A stretch of DNA of 7,479 bases from Lachnospiraceae bacterium (GTDB taxonomy: Bacteria > Bacillota_A > Clostridia > Lachnospirales > Lachnospiraceae): the NCBI GenBank assembly GCA_017613595.1, contig JAGADM010000038.1, positions 1-7,479 of the forward strand, given 5' to 3'. The position numbers and the translations under genes were made by a program. Of the stretch, positions 1 to 6,251 are shown in pieces. Numbering within the stretch: the stretch's first letter is position 1; each line of letters opens with the position of its first letter. The notes beneath the pieces are model-generated. The model was not told the DNA's origin. It was given only the letters and a program-made list of their open reading frames with translations, and ran no database searches.

Positions 1-58
1 CGGATGTTCCGGATAATTTTATAATGCAATCAGCCGTCTGAACAGCTGTATCCCGGAA

Positions 59-1585
59 TCACTTCGACCATTGTAACCGGATATTGCGAATCTGTGTGAA
101 CCCTTCCATTTCCCCCTCTTCACATCCCCAGTATTTCGTCGGAAAATCATATCGGCCCTGATAGATGAGGCCTTCTTCGGAATATACACTGACTGTCAAA
201 TATTCAACATTATAATCAACCTGTGCCAGGCGCTCACCGTCAAAAATAACATTTCCTACACTCGGTTCCAAAGTTCCGTTATTCTCCGCATGCATCAATT
301 CTCCGTATTGTCCGTTATTATCCTTCCCCAAAACCCAAAGCGATACGTCCTCCCGGCTTGTGTATATCGTCGGAGGAAAAAGTTCCAACGCAAAGAAATC
401 TTCCCCGCATGCCGAACTGATATACCAGTAGTCCGTCTCTATTTCCGGCATCATCTCCGCGTCATAAAGACACTCTCCCGTTTGCGTGTCAATTAAGCTG
501 CATCGTATCTTTTTGTCCAGCACATATACGACCATCAGCGTCTTTTGATCTAATGTCATATTCATATCGATCACATCTGACGCGGGATTCATCGGATAGA
601 ACACATTCAGTTCCTCGGTCCTTACGTCTGTCCAGCCATCTGTTCCCATGGAATATGGCAGCCGGTAGATCCCATATCCGCCGGGAATCAGTGACGTATC
701 TACAATCGCATTATTCTCAGTATGTGTATTGAATGTAAACAGAACTGCATCCTCTGTCACAACATTGATCCAATACGGTTCAAAACTATCCCCCACCGGC
801 TGATGGTACAGGTAAGCATACTCGCCGTTCTCATCCTCTATTCCGGTAAATTCAATCACTTCATCCTTTATTACAGGAATCCGGAAATACTCTTTCAACA
901 CTCTTGCTTTCGCATTCAAATCCTCCAACTTTATCACATCATATGTGGAATTTTCATAATATGTATTATCCTCATAAACAGCAAACCAGAATTCGGGAAG
1001 CTCTATATTCGCGTTCTTATCCATTCGCGGAACGGATACTCTGTTAATCATCGGATAGTATTCAACATAATCCGCAATTCGGATTTGCGTGGGCTCCTTT
1101 GCATTTCTCATATCCAAAACCAAAGATATGGGGAACTGTTTTTCCATCAAAACGCTGTCGTCCAGCCACGAGCCGAATGCTTCCAAACCATAGTCGCCCC
1201 TCGTTGAGATCTGCCCCCGAATTGCCTTCTCAAAGTTCTGATTCCGTTCCCACTTTTCTTCATCTGAAAGTAGTGTATCCGTATCACGGATTAAAGCGAC
1301 AGCAGTATCACTTCCTGTCTCCGTGAACCGGATCGTGTGCTTCCACTGCCTGTCATTTATCCTCTCATAGCTTCCGTACCCCTCTTTAAGTCCTTCTTCA
1401 TCATATACTTCCGGGTATTCCAAAAATGAAACGGTCAATCCGACCGCTGCGGATGCATCTCCGGCAAGCACCGTTTTTTTCATAACTTCTTTCTTCTCCG
1501 TATCCCGAAGGATTCCGATTACCGCTGCGGATCCGCCGATACAGATCAGCAGAAACACCGCCATAATGATCATGTGTTTTTTCAT
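59..1585 (-). CDS. Membrane-anchored extracytoplasmic protein of unknown function, last gene of the GntR-ABC operon
   Basis: I do not recognise a named family for this 508-residue protein. It starts with a short basic stretch (K2, K3, H4) and one hydrophobic segment (about 5-26), then a long soluble part rich in Asp, Glu, Tyr and Trp with no further membrane helix. It is therefore probably tethered by its N-terminus and exposed outside the membrane. There is no proper lipobox: the early Cys (C15) is preceded by LLI. Residues about 340-375 (LDQKTLMVVYVLDKK, then LIDTQTGECLYD) and 445-480 read like beta-propeller blades, an inference from strand-turn pattern only. The ATG at 1585 is backed by AGGGGG five nt upstream (1591-1596). 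It lies 75 nt after the ABC gene on the same strand with no clear terminator between, so it is probably co-transcribed and may be an accessory or sensing partner of the transporter. Its DNA is much more AT-rich than the rest. Confidence 0.85.
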   Translation of the reverse strand: MKKHMIIMAVFLLICIGGSAAVIGILRDTEKKEVMKKTVLAGDASAAVGLTVSFLEYPEVYDEEGLKEGYGSYERINDRQWKHTIRFTETGSDTAVALIRDTDTLLSDEEKWERNQNFEKAIRGQISTRGDYGLEAFGSWLDDSVLMEKQFPISLVLDMRNAKEPTQIRIADYVEYYPMINRVSVPRMDKNANIELPEFWFAVYEDNTYYENSTYDVIKLEDLNAKARVLKEYFRIPVIKDEVIEFTGIEDENGEYAYLYHQPVGDSFEPYWINVVTEDAVLFTFNTHTENNAIVDTSLIPGGYGIYRLPYSMGTDGWTDVRTEELNVFYPMNPASDVIDMNMTLDQKTLMVVYVLDKKIRCSLIDTQTGECLYDAEMMPEIETDYWYISSACGEDFFALELFPPTIYTSREDVSLWVLGKDNNGQYGELMHAENNGTLEPSVGNVIFDGERLAQVDYNVEYLTVSVYSEEGLIYQGRYDFPTKYWGCEEGEMEGFTQIRNIRLQWSK

Positions 1586-1626
1586 ATTGTCCCCCTGTCT
1601 CTCCTATCTTCAGTTCATCCGGAAAG

Positions 1627-1644
1627 GAACTGTCTTTTCAGTTC
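1627..1644 (-). other. Small hairpin between the ABC gene and the 508-residue gene
   Basis: Read on the minus strand, GAACTG, a six-base loop AAAAGA and CAGTTC form a perfect 6-bp stem. It starts 17 nt after the ABC stop codon. No run of T follows it, so it does not look like an intrinsic terminator. It could be an RNA processing or stability element that sets the level of the last gene, or it could be chance. Confidence 0.3.
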
Positions 1645-1660
1645 TTAATCCGTCAAACGC

Positions 1661-2398
1661 TTACTTCTTCTCTCCCGTGATCATCTCAAGAGAACGGCTG
1701 ACACGATCCGCCTGATACCCGTAAAGATTCTTCACATACTCGACAAGCGAACCGGCCTCTTCCTCTATCTCCGTAACGGTCTTGTCCCCGACGAGTCTGC
1801 CCTCATGAAGCATGATCGCGCGGTCTATGAAGCCTTCCACTTCCTCGATCAGATGCGTGGAAAGAATGATCGTCTCCTCCGGTTCCAAGATTCCCAGAAG
1901 CACCTTATAAAAGTCCTCGCGGTTGAACAGGTCATACCCGACGAAAGGCTCATCTAAGAAGATATAATTCGCGCCCTGGCAAAGCGCAAGGATAACCTCA
2001 ATCTGGCTCTTCTGGCCGGCAGAAAGTTTTTTGATCGGGCGGTACACCGGGAACTCGAAGAATTCCGTCAACCCGCGGAAACGGTCCTTCCGGAATTTCG
2101 GAAAATGCGACGCGTAAAAGTCCGCGTGCTCCATTGCCGTCATCTCCGGAAAGAAGCTGAACTCACATGTTCCGAAGGACATTTTCGCGATGTTGCCGCG
2201 GTTAACCGGCTCGCCGTCAAGCAGTATCTCTCCTTCGTGGCCGAGCAGTCCGAGGATGCATTTCATCAGCGTCGTCTTACCTGCGCCGTTCTCGCCGAAT
2301 AAACCGATGACCTCGCCCTGTCCGATTGACAGGCTTACGTCTTTCAATGCTTCCTGTACTCTTCCGTAACGTTTGCTGACATTCTTCAATTCAATCAT
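1661..2398 (-). CDS. ABC transporter ATP-binding protein (YtrB/CcmA-like)
   Basis: A cytoplasmic ATPase subunit of 245 residues, the normal size for a single nucleotide-binding domain. Visible motifs in order are Walker A GENGAGKT (35-42), signature LSAGQ (125-129), Walker B YIFLDEP (145-151) with catalytic Glu150, a D-loop VGYD (153-156) and the switch His182 (STH). The Q-loop position, judged by alignment to the usual QEPxLYP stretch, reads CEFSFFP, so the glutamine is replaced by Cys78. The ATG is supported by GGAGG eight nt upstream (2407-2411) and overlaps the stop of the preceding membrane gene as ATGA, which suggests translational coupling. With the two upstream membrane proteins it should form one exporter-type complex. 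The operon order (GntR, membrane, membrane, ATPase) matches YtrA-regulated transporters linked to cell-envelope stress in Firmicutes, but the substrate is unknown. Confidence 0.93.
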   Translation of the reverse strand: MIELKNVSKRYGRVQEALKDVSLSIGQGEVIGLFGENGAGKTTLMKCILGLLGHEGEILLDGEPVNRGNIAKMSFGTCEFSFFPEMTAMEHADFYASHFPKFRKDRFRGLTEFFEFPVYRPIKKLSAGQKSQIEVILALCQGANYIFLDEPFVGYDLFNREDFYKVLLGILEPEETIILSTHLIEEVEGFIDRAIMLHEGRLVGDKTVTEIEEEAGSLVEYVKNLYGYQADRVSRSLEMITGEKK

Positions 2399-3033
2399 AT
2401 GAGCATCCTCCAGATATTCAATGTAATGTGTTCCGGGATTCTATCCGGAAGAGTCACCTTAAGATAGACGATATAAAATACTGTTTCGAGTACGATACAG
2501 AGAAGCACTCCGATCAGTAGTGCCGTTCCGGGGACTGCCAGACATCTTCTGTGCAGTTCTTTCTTATCGGGAATGCGTCTGATCAGATACATCGCCTTTG
2601 TCGGATGAAGGAAACTCCGGTAATTCAGAACAATCGCCGTCACCATCAGGAAAAAGAGCGCCGGAAAGAACAGGAACACTTCCTCCGTCATGGCACCGAA
2701 ATCCGCCATTACCCGTTCCAGCCGGAACCGGGTTTCTTCAGGCGGGACATTCGGGATTGCATAAGAATAGGTAATCTTCTTTGCGGAATCATAGAATTCA
2801 AAATAATAACCCTCATATACGGTTTCAACCTCTCCGGTTTCAAAGGTGGCAATATATGCTTTGTCGCGATTCTCCTTATCCTTGTACAGCCGGCTGAAGA
2901 ACACACACGAACTGAAGGCTGCGATCAGTGCAAGACAGACGATTATCCCTGCAAGGAACAGCTTCCGCTGCTTTGCGTTCGCCTGTCCCATCATGTTGGG
3001 TGCGTACCATTTGTCAGCAGTCAAATGTTTCAT
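2395..3033 (-). CDS. Integral membrane protein, probable second ABC permease or partner subunit
   Basis: A 212-residue protein with about three hydrophobic segments (25-46, 117-137, 168-191). Between the first two lies a roughly 65-residue polar loop rich in Tyr, Glu and Lys (about 50-115), probably outside the membrane. I do not recognise a named domain. Its start lies inside the end of the preceding membrane gene (20-nt overlap) and its TGA overlaps the ABC start, so it is locked into the operon. The Shine-Dalgarno-like AAGGA is weak and about 11 nt from the ATG, consistent with dependence on coupling to the upstream gene. Three segments is few for a full permease, so it may pair with the six-segment protein upstream or act as an accessory subunit. 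The assignment as transporter part rests on context. Confidence 0.82.
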   Translation of the reverse strand: MKHLTADKWYAPNMMGQANAKQRKLFLAGIIVCLALIAAFSSCVFFSRLYKDKENRDKAYIATFETGEVETVYEGYYFEFYDSAKKITYSYAIPNVPPEETRFRLERVMADFGAMTEEVFLFFPALFFLMVTAIVLNYRSFLHPTKAMYLIRRIPDKKELHRRCLAVPGTALLIGVLLCIVLETVFYIVYLKVTLPDRIPEHITLNIWRMLI

Positions 3034-3742
3034 TTTCGGATCTTTCCTTTCCGTTATGAAGTCTTCTGATGCAAAGGATCAACGCAGCAGCCGTCGCTGC
3101 GGCAACGATCGCTCTCAAAACCCAAAATCCTTCCGTATAAAAACCGATTGCAGAGGCGCCGAGAACAGTTCCGACACAGGAGCCATATACGACCTTCTTT
3201 CCGCCGCTCATGGACAGACATGCGCAGGAGACACCGCCGCAGATAACATAAAACAATCCCTCAAACCACCCCCGGATATCGGAAAGCGGCAATACTCTGC
3301 AATAAAACTCATGTCCGTACAGCCCGTAAATCATATCGATGGTTCCGAACCGGTTCCAGCCGAGAAGGTTATATACCATTGCCGCGCCGCCGAGCATGAT
3401 GATTTCCATCATCCAAAGCATAAGCAGGAACAGGATGCTGACTGCGACATCGAGGACCAAAACTCTTCTCTCGGAGACTTGTAGCCGCTCAAACAGATAC
3501 CTTCTTGAACTGTGTTTGAGAAACAGTCCCCCGCACGCCATTACAACGACAAAGGAACCGATTGCAAACACAATCGTGAACACGACATGCGCTTTCCCGA
3601 ACCGGAACGATATTGCCCGATTCGCTGCCGAAATCCCGAAGAACAGTGCCCACGAAACAACCGGCATCGCGATCAATGTGATCAGTATCCACTTCATCTT
3701 CAGGCGTATTAAAAGCGCCAGCACCGACAGATTCTTCTTCAT
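3014..3742 (-). CDS. Polytopic membrane protein, probable ABC permease subunit
   Basis: From the preferred ATG the product is about 242 residues with roughly six membrane segments. Numbered from the alternative GTG five codons upstream, these are about 22-42, 57-80, 101-130, 165-182, 187-205 and 211-230, the usual layout of an ABC-2-like permease. Two starts compete. GTG at 3757 overlaps the GntR stop as GTGA. ATG at 3742 has AGGGAG six nt upstream and gives a normal MKKNLSVL N-terminus. I prefer 3742, but 3757 is possible. It sits between the regulator and a second membrane gene, and its 3' end overlaps that gene by 20 nt, ending with TGA at 3014-3016. No named family is recognised beyond the topology, and the permease call rests on topology plus the adjacent ATPase. 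Confidence 0.85.
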   Translation of the reverse strand: MKKNLSVLALLIRLKMKWILITLIAMPVVSWALFFGISAANRAISFRFGKAHVVFTIVFAIGSFVVVMACGGLFLKHSSRRYLFERLQVSERRVLVLDVAVSILFLLMLWMMEIIMLGGAAMVYNLLGWNRFGTIDMIYGLYGHEFYCRVLPLSDIRGWFEGLFYVICGGVSCACLSMSGGKKVVYGSCVGTVLGASAIGFYTEGFWVLRAIVAAATAAALILCIRRLHNGKERSENETFDC

Positions 3743-3753
3743 CTCTTTCTCCC

Positions 3754-4131
3754 TCACTCTTCTTCCCAGTATTGGCCGATCAGCCGGATGGCTTCCTCAC
3801 GGCTGATTCCCATCTGCCGCAGCGCCCCGGTGATGCTTCGGATGTCTTCTCGGAGCAGTTCCTCACGAAGCCTCCTGATCTTCTCTTCATCTATCTTCAT
3901 GACACTCTTCGCGCCCGCCTGTGACTCAATCAAATCCTCTTCCTCCAACATATGAAAAGCTTTCTGTACCGTGTTCGGGTTTATGCCGAGCAGCGCCGAA
4001 AGGACACGGCGGGACGGCAGTTCGTCGCCATTCTTGATCGTCCCCGCTACCGCGCCGCGCTCGATATACAAAAGGATCTGCTGATAGATTGGCGTTCCGT
4101 CAGTCGGTTTAAATGCGTCAAATGATATCAT
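3754..4131 (-). CDS. GntR-family transcriptional regulator, YtrA subfamily
   Basis: A 125-residue DNA-binding protein that probably represses its own operon. The N-terminal winged helix-turn-helix (about 13-78) shows the typical GntR pattern: PIYQQI, then DELPSRRVLSALLGINPNTV, then LEEEDLIES. Only a short helical tail follows (about 82-125), with no large ligand domain, which is the YtrA form. The ATG at 4131 is chosen because GGGAAG lies five nt upstream (4137-4142) and the protein then begins just before the family's conserved start. Reading on upstream to TTG at 4212 would put the start codon on the -35 box. Two palindromes cover its promoter. The gene is followed almost at once by the first membrane protein. 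Known YtrA members control ABC exporters and respond to envelope stress. The inducer here is unknown. Confidence 0.95.
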   Translation of the reverse strand: MISFDAFKPTDGTPIYQQILLYIERGAVAGTIKNGDELPSRRVLSALLGINPNTVQKAFHMLEEEDLIESQAGAKSVMKIDEEKIRRLREELLREDIRSITGALRQMGISREEAIRLIGQYWEEE

Positions 4132-4150
4132 AAATACTTCCCGTTCCGCA

Positions 4151-4176
4151 AACTGTATTAACCGTGTAATACGGTT
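4151..4176 (-). promoter_or_regulatory. Operator O1 of the GntR operon (leader-proximal palindrome)
   Basis: Arms AACTGTATTA (4151-4160) and TAATACGGTT (4167-4176) are inverted repeats matching at 9 of 10 positions around a six-base spacer. The site lies just downstream of the predicted start point, in the untranslated leader. Its arms match those of the adjacent O2 at 18 of 20 bases while the spacers share none, which points to selection for protein binding. The likely binder is the GntR protein encoded immediately downstream. Confidence 0.85.
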
Positions 4177-4177
4177 T

Positions 4178-4203
4178 GACTGTATTATAGAACTAATACA
4201 GTT
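4178..4203 (-). promoter_or_regulatory. Operator O2 of the GntR operon (overlaps the -10 box)
   Basis: Arms GACTGTATTA (4178-4187) and TAATACAGTT (4194-4203) form a second palindrome with a six-base spacer. The inner nine pairs are perfect and only the outermost pair fails. It contains the -10 box and most of the promoter spacer, so a bound dimer would block RNA polymerase. Its centre is 27 bp from the centre of O1, and one base separates the two sites. Confidence 0.87.
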
Positions 4204-4212
4204 GGTTGTCAA
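4184..4212 (-). promoter_or_regulatory. Consensus sigma-A promoter of the GntR-ABC operon
   Basis: On the minus strand the -35 is TTGACA (4207-4212) and the -10 is TATAAT (4184-4189), separated by exactly 17 bp: a perfect match to consensus. The start point is predicted near 4177, giving a leader of about 46 nt before the ATG at 4131. Two A-tracts on the transcribed strand (4227-4233 and 4238-4243) lie where an UP element would sit. A promoter this strong needs a repressor, which fits the two operators on top of it. Confidence 0.92.
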
Positions 4213-4409
4213 GAGGATTTACATGATTTTTTTCATATTTTTTCCCGGATGTTATTTCGTATGGCTGAAGACGCCGCGGATGCATTGTACCCTGCCCGAG
4301 CCGATATACGTTAAGTGCTCCGCAGTCCTTCAATCATAATTGATAAGCTGATGTTTCAAGGGTATAATATGGGAAGAAAAAGTTTTTCACATTTTCCGTA
4401 AAATACCCC
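4213..4409. other. Divergent intergenic region between the GntR operon and the merR gene
   Basis: No convincing gene lies here. The left part carries A/T tracts upstream of the GntR promoter. The middle (about 4244-4330) shows nothing I can name. The right part holds an upstream promoter for the MerR gene. A ten-codon ATG frame at 4369-4401 has no ribosome binding site and is not called. Confidence 0.6.
4340..4368 (+). promoter_or_regulatory. Upstream constitutive-type promoter (P1) of the merR gene
   Basis: TTGATA (4340-4345) and TATAAT (4363-4368) are spaced by 17 bp, so five of six and six of six bases match the sigma-A consensus at optimal spacing. Transcription would start near 4376 and run through the MerR-type promoter into the gene. 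It may supply basal regulator, with the second promoter adding induced expression. Confidence 0.72.
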
Positions 4410-4440
4410 TTGACTCTCACACTGTGTCAGGGATTACAGT
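4410..4440 (+). promoter_or_regulatory. MerR-type promoter (P2) with 19-bp spacer and central operator dyad
   Basis: TTGACT (4410-4415) and TACAGT (4435-4440) are separated by 19 bp instead of 17, the hallmark of promoters that MerR proteins activate by twisting the DNA. Within the spacer, CTCACAC (4416-4422) and GTGTCAG (4424-4430) form a near-palindrome around T4423, matching at six of seven positions. The predicted start is near 4447, about 37 nt before the ATG. This implies the MerR protein binds here and activates its own gene when it meets its ligand. Confidence 0.85.
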
Positions 4441-4466
4441 AACATCGAGCTCAGTAATACATGCAT

Positions 4467-4471
4467 GGAGG
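4467..4471 (+). promoter_or_regulatory. Ribosome binding site deciding the merR start
   Basis: GGAGG lies 12 nt before the ATG at 4484, a slightly long but usable distance. It favours that ATG over the GTG at 4424, which falls inside the promoter spacer and so could not be translated from the P2 transcript. Confidence 0.7.
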
Positions 4472-4483
4472 ACACACACGATT

Positions 4484-5299
4484 ATGTTAAAAATCGGTGA
4501 TTTTTCAAAACTATCCAGAGTAAGCATCAGAATGCTTCGCCACTATGACGACATCGGGCTTTTAAAGCCCGCGGAGATAGACCGTTTCACAGGCTACCGC
4601 TACTATCGCGAGGACCAGCTGTTCACGATCGGGCGAATCACTTCGCTTCGGGACATGGGATTCGGCCTTGCGGATATCGTGAAGATGCTCGAAATCTACA
4701 GTGAACCGGCCAAGATGGACGCTTTTCTTTCGGAAAAGCAGACGGAACTGAATGAGATTGCAAGACAGACGGAGTATCGGCTGACGCTTCTGGAAACAGC
4801 CCGTAAGAGGCTTAGAAAGGAGCACAATATGAATTTTGATGTTACGATAAAAACCATTCCGGAGCGCTATGCCGCAACGGTACGGATGATTGTCCCGACC
4901 TATATGGATGAGGGAATGCTTTGGAATACGATGATGACGGAAACGTCCGCGGCCGGCGAGCCGCTTGTTCCTGCAGACGGCTGCCTGGCGGCCGCGCAGT
5001 TCCTCGACCCCGAGTACAAAGAGGAAAATGTGGAAATACTCGCCTGGATGACCGTAAAGGGCACATACAAGGACACGGAACACGTGAAGTTTAAGACGCT
5101 TCCCGCCGTCAAAGTCGCGAGCTGCATCATAAAAGGCAGCTACGACCAGATGAACGACGCAACCGCGACGGTTGTTTCGTGGATCGGCGCGAACGGATAC
5201 AAGCCGAACGGCCCGATGTTCAACATCTACCACGTAAGCCCCGCGCAGACCTCAAACCCTGACGAATACGTCACCGAACTCTGCTTCCCGGTGGAATAA
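4484..5299 (+). CDS. MerR-family regulator with C-terminal GyrI-like ligand-binding domain
   Basis: A 271-residue one-component sensor. The N-terminal MerR winged helix (1 to about 70) shows the family pattern MLKIGDFSKL, SIRMLRHYDDIGLLKP and RFTGYRYY. A charged helical linker follows (about 74-112), likely the dimer coiled coil. Residues 117-271 look like a GyrI-like/BmrR effector domain that ends in the typical TELCFPVE, whose Glu265 is the conserved acidic residue placed to contact cationic ligands in this family. Such proteins activate promoters with long spacers when they bind hydrophobic or cationic compounds, often controlling drug efflux pumps. No pump is adjacent, and a terminator follows, so its targets beyond itself are not visible. 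The ATG at 4484 is preferred because the protein then starts exactly at the MerR motif. Confidence 0.94.
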   Translation: MLKIGDFSKLSRVSIRMLRHYDDIGLLKPAEIDRFTGYRYYREDQLFTIGRITSLRDMGFGLADIVKMLEIYSEPAKMDAFLSEKQTELNEIARQTEYRLTLLETARKRLRKEHNMNFDVTIKTIPERYAATVRMIVPTYMDEGMLWNTMMTETSAAGEPLVPADGCLAAAQFLDPEYKEENVEILAWMTVKGTYKDTEHVKFKTLPAVKVASCIIKGSYDQMNDATATVVSWIGANGYKPNGPMFNIYHVSPAQTSNPDEYVTELCFPVE

Positions 5300-5364
5300 A
5301 CAGCGTATGTGAATATGCTTCCTGCTCCGCTTCCGGGCAGAATAAACAGATTTCGACACAAATT

Positions 5365-5403
5365 AAAAACGCTTTCCCGCGATAGATACGGGAAAGCGTT
5401 TTT
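5365..5403. terminator. Bidirectional intrinsic terminator between convergent genes
   Basis: A perfect 15-bp stem pairs 5365-5379 (AAAAACGCTTTCCCG) with 5389-5403 (CGGGAAAGCGTTTTT) around a nine-base loop. Its flanks give a T-run on both strands, so it can end the merR transcript from the left and the XRE transcript from the right. Confidence 0.95.
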
Positions 5404-5490
5404 CTTGAAATCCGTTTAATGTTTCGATGTGCCGCGACATAGCGTTAGGCCCCTCTTCAGGCAATGTTCTGATGGCTTTGCCGGCTGTTG

Positions 5491-6192
5491 TCAGGATCTC
5501 CTTGAGCGCAGCAGCCAGTCGCAGACCAGCACTACCGCGATCACTCCGATCGCCGGCAGAATCCATCCGATCAGCGTCAGAATTACAAATCCTATGATTC
5601 CGAAATAGAGGACAAATCGTCCGCGCAGCCGGTCCTGGTACATCTTACGCACATTTTCCGGCGCACCGCAGTCCCGAATATGCCGGTTCTGAATCAGAAA
5701 ATACACGATCAAAAAGATGATCGAACCGAAGATGGCTCCGATGAAAAGAACCATCGAACTCGTGCGAAGGACTACGCTTCGGACAGACTCCGTCATGCTG
5801 TCCTCCCCCTCCACCACCTTGGACATCGGCCCAACCATGTTCATGATAATGGCTAACGCCGGTGCGGCGAAGAATAAGATCAGGGCGATCAGCCCTCTTC
5901 GATTAAACCGCCTGCAGGCGATCTGCGCCACATTTTCCGCCATGGCATTCGTAGCGCTTTCCTCCTCGGACTCCTCCGTCTGAGACATCCCCGACCGAAG
6001 CAATTCATCTGCGGAGACCCCCAACAAATCTGCGATTGCAGGAACCAGCGACAGCTCCGGAAGCGAACGGTCCGTCTCCCAGCGGCTGACCGTCTTGTCC
6101 GAAACATACAGCCGGTCCGCGACTTCTTTCTGCGTCATCTTCTTTTCTCTGCGAAGCTCCGCGAGATATGATCCGAATGTTTTAGTGCTCAT
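5491..6192 (-). CDS. XRE-family HTH regulator fused to a four-helix membrane domain
   Basis: A 233-residue protein that is probably a membrane-tethered DNA-binding regulator. The N-terminal Cro/C1-type helix-turn-helix (about 8-65) shows LAELRREKKMTQKEVADRL, then SDKTVSRWE and LLGVSADELL. An acidic linker (70-85, rich in Glu and Ser) leads to about four hydrophobic segments (99-120, 143-168, 191-208, 209-228). The ATG at 6192 is chosen because GGGGAGGAG lies five nt upstream (6198-6206) and the HTH starts at once. Longer reading to 6297 adds an unrelated basic stretch through the promoter. It has its own promoter and is downstream of mnmA on the same strand with a 116-nt gap. Its target and signal are not visible. 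Many Firmicute XRE-membrane proteins of this form are uncharacterised. Confidence 0.93.
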   Translation of the reverse strand: MSTKTFGSYLAELRREKKMTQKEVADRLYVSDKTVSRWETDRSLPELSLVPAIADLLGVSADELLRSGMSQTEESEEESATNAMAENVAQIACRRFNRRGLIALILFFAAPALAIIMNMVGPMSKVVEGEDSMTESVRSVVLRTSSMVLFIGAIFGSIIFLIVYFLIQNRHIRDCGAPENVRKMYQDRLRGRFVLYFGIIGFVILTLIGWILPAIGVIAVVLVCDWLLRSRRS

Positions 6193-6214
6193 GTGCACTC
6201 CTCCCCTCGTTTTG

Positions 6215-6224
6215 ATGGCGCCAT
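6215..6224. promoter_or_regulatory. Perfect 10-bp palindrome at the XRE start point, possible operator
   Basis: ATGGCGCCAT is a perfect palindrome that overlaps the end of the -10 box and the predicted start point near 6216. Its position suits autorepression by the XRE protein. A 10-bp palindrome alone is weak evidence. Confidence 0.35.
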
Positions 6225-6251
6225 TGTAGCAAGCCCGTCTCGGAAAGTCCA
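6223..6251 (-). promoter_or_regulatory. Probable sigma-A promoter of the XRE gene
   Basis: On the minus strand TGGACT (6246-6251) and TACAAT (6223-6228) are 17 bp apart. The -10 matches five of six consensus bases and the -35 four of six. The predicted leader is about 24 nt and carries the strong ribosome binding site. Confidence 0.6.

Noticed and set aside
20..25. TATAAT on the plus strand near the left edge as a promoter
   Set aside because: The -35 would fall off the window edge, and no plus-strand gene begins before 4484.
59..1585. Lipoprotein status of the 508-residue protein
   Set aside because: The only early cysteine (C15) lies inside the hydrophobic segment and is preceded by isoleucine, so it does not fit a lipobox. 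A simple N-terminal anchor fits better.
4132..4212. N-terminal extension of the GntR protein starting at TTG 4212
   Set aside because: The TTG is the first three bases of the -35 box, so it is not transcribed from this promoter. The 27 added residues match nothing in the family and run through both operators.
4369..4401. Ten-codon leader peptide before the merR P2 promoter
   Set aside because: There is no ribosome binding site. On the P1 transcript its ATG at 4369 would lie upstream of the start point near 4376.
4424..4483. N-terminal extension of the MerR protein starting at GTG 4424
   Set aside because: The codon lies in the spacer of the P2 promoter, upstream of its start point. The family's N-terminus begins exactly at the ATG at 4484, which has GGAGG upstream.
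5322..5340. Hairpin CTGCTC / GGGCAG after the merR stop as a terminator
   Set aside because: The 6-bp stem includes a G-T pair and is followed by AATAAACAG rather than a T-run. The perfect terminator 25 nt further on does the job.
5363..5440. Minus-strand 25-codon frame starting with ATG at 5440
   Set aside because: It has a GAGGGG about nine nt upstream, but its last third is the terminator stem, which is selected as RNA structure. Nothing in its composition suggests a real peptide.
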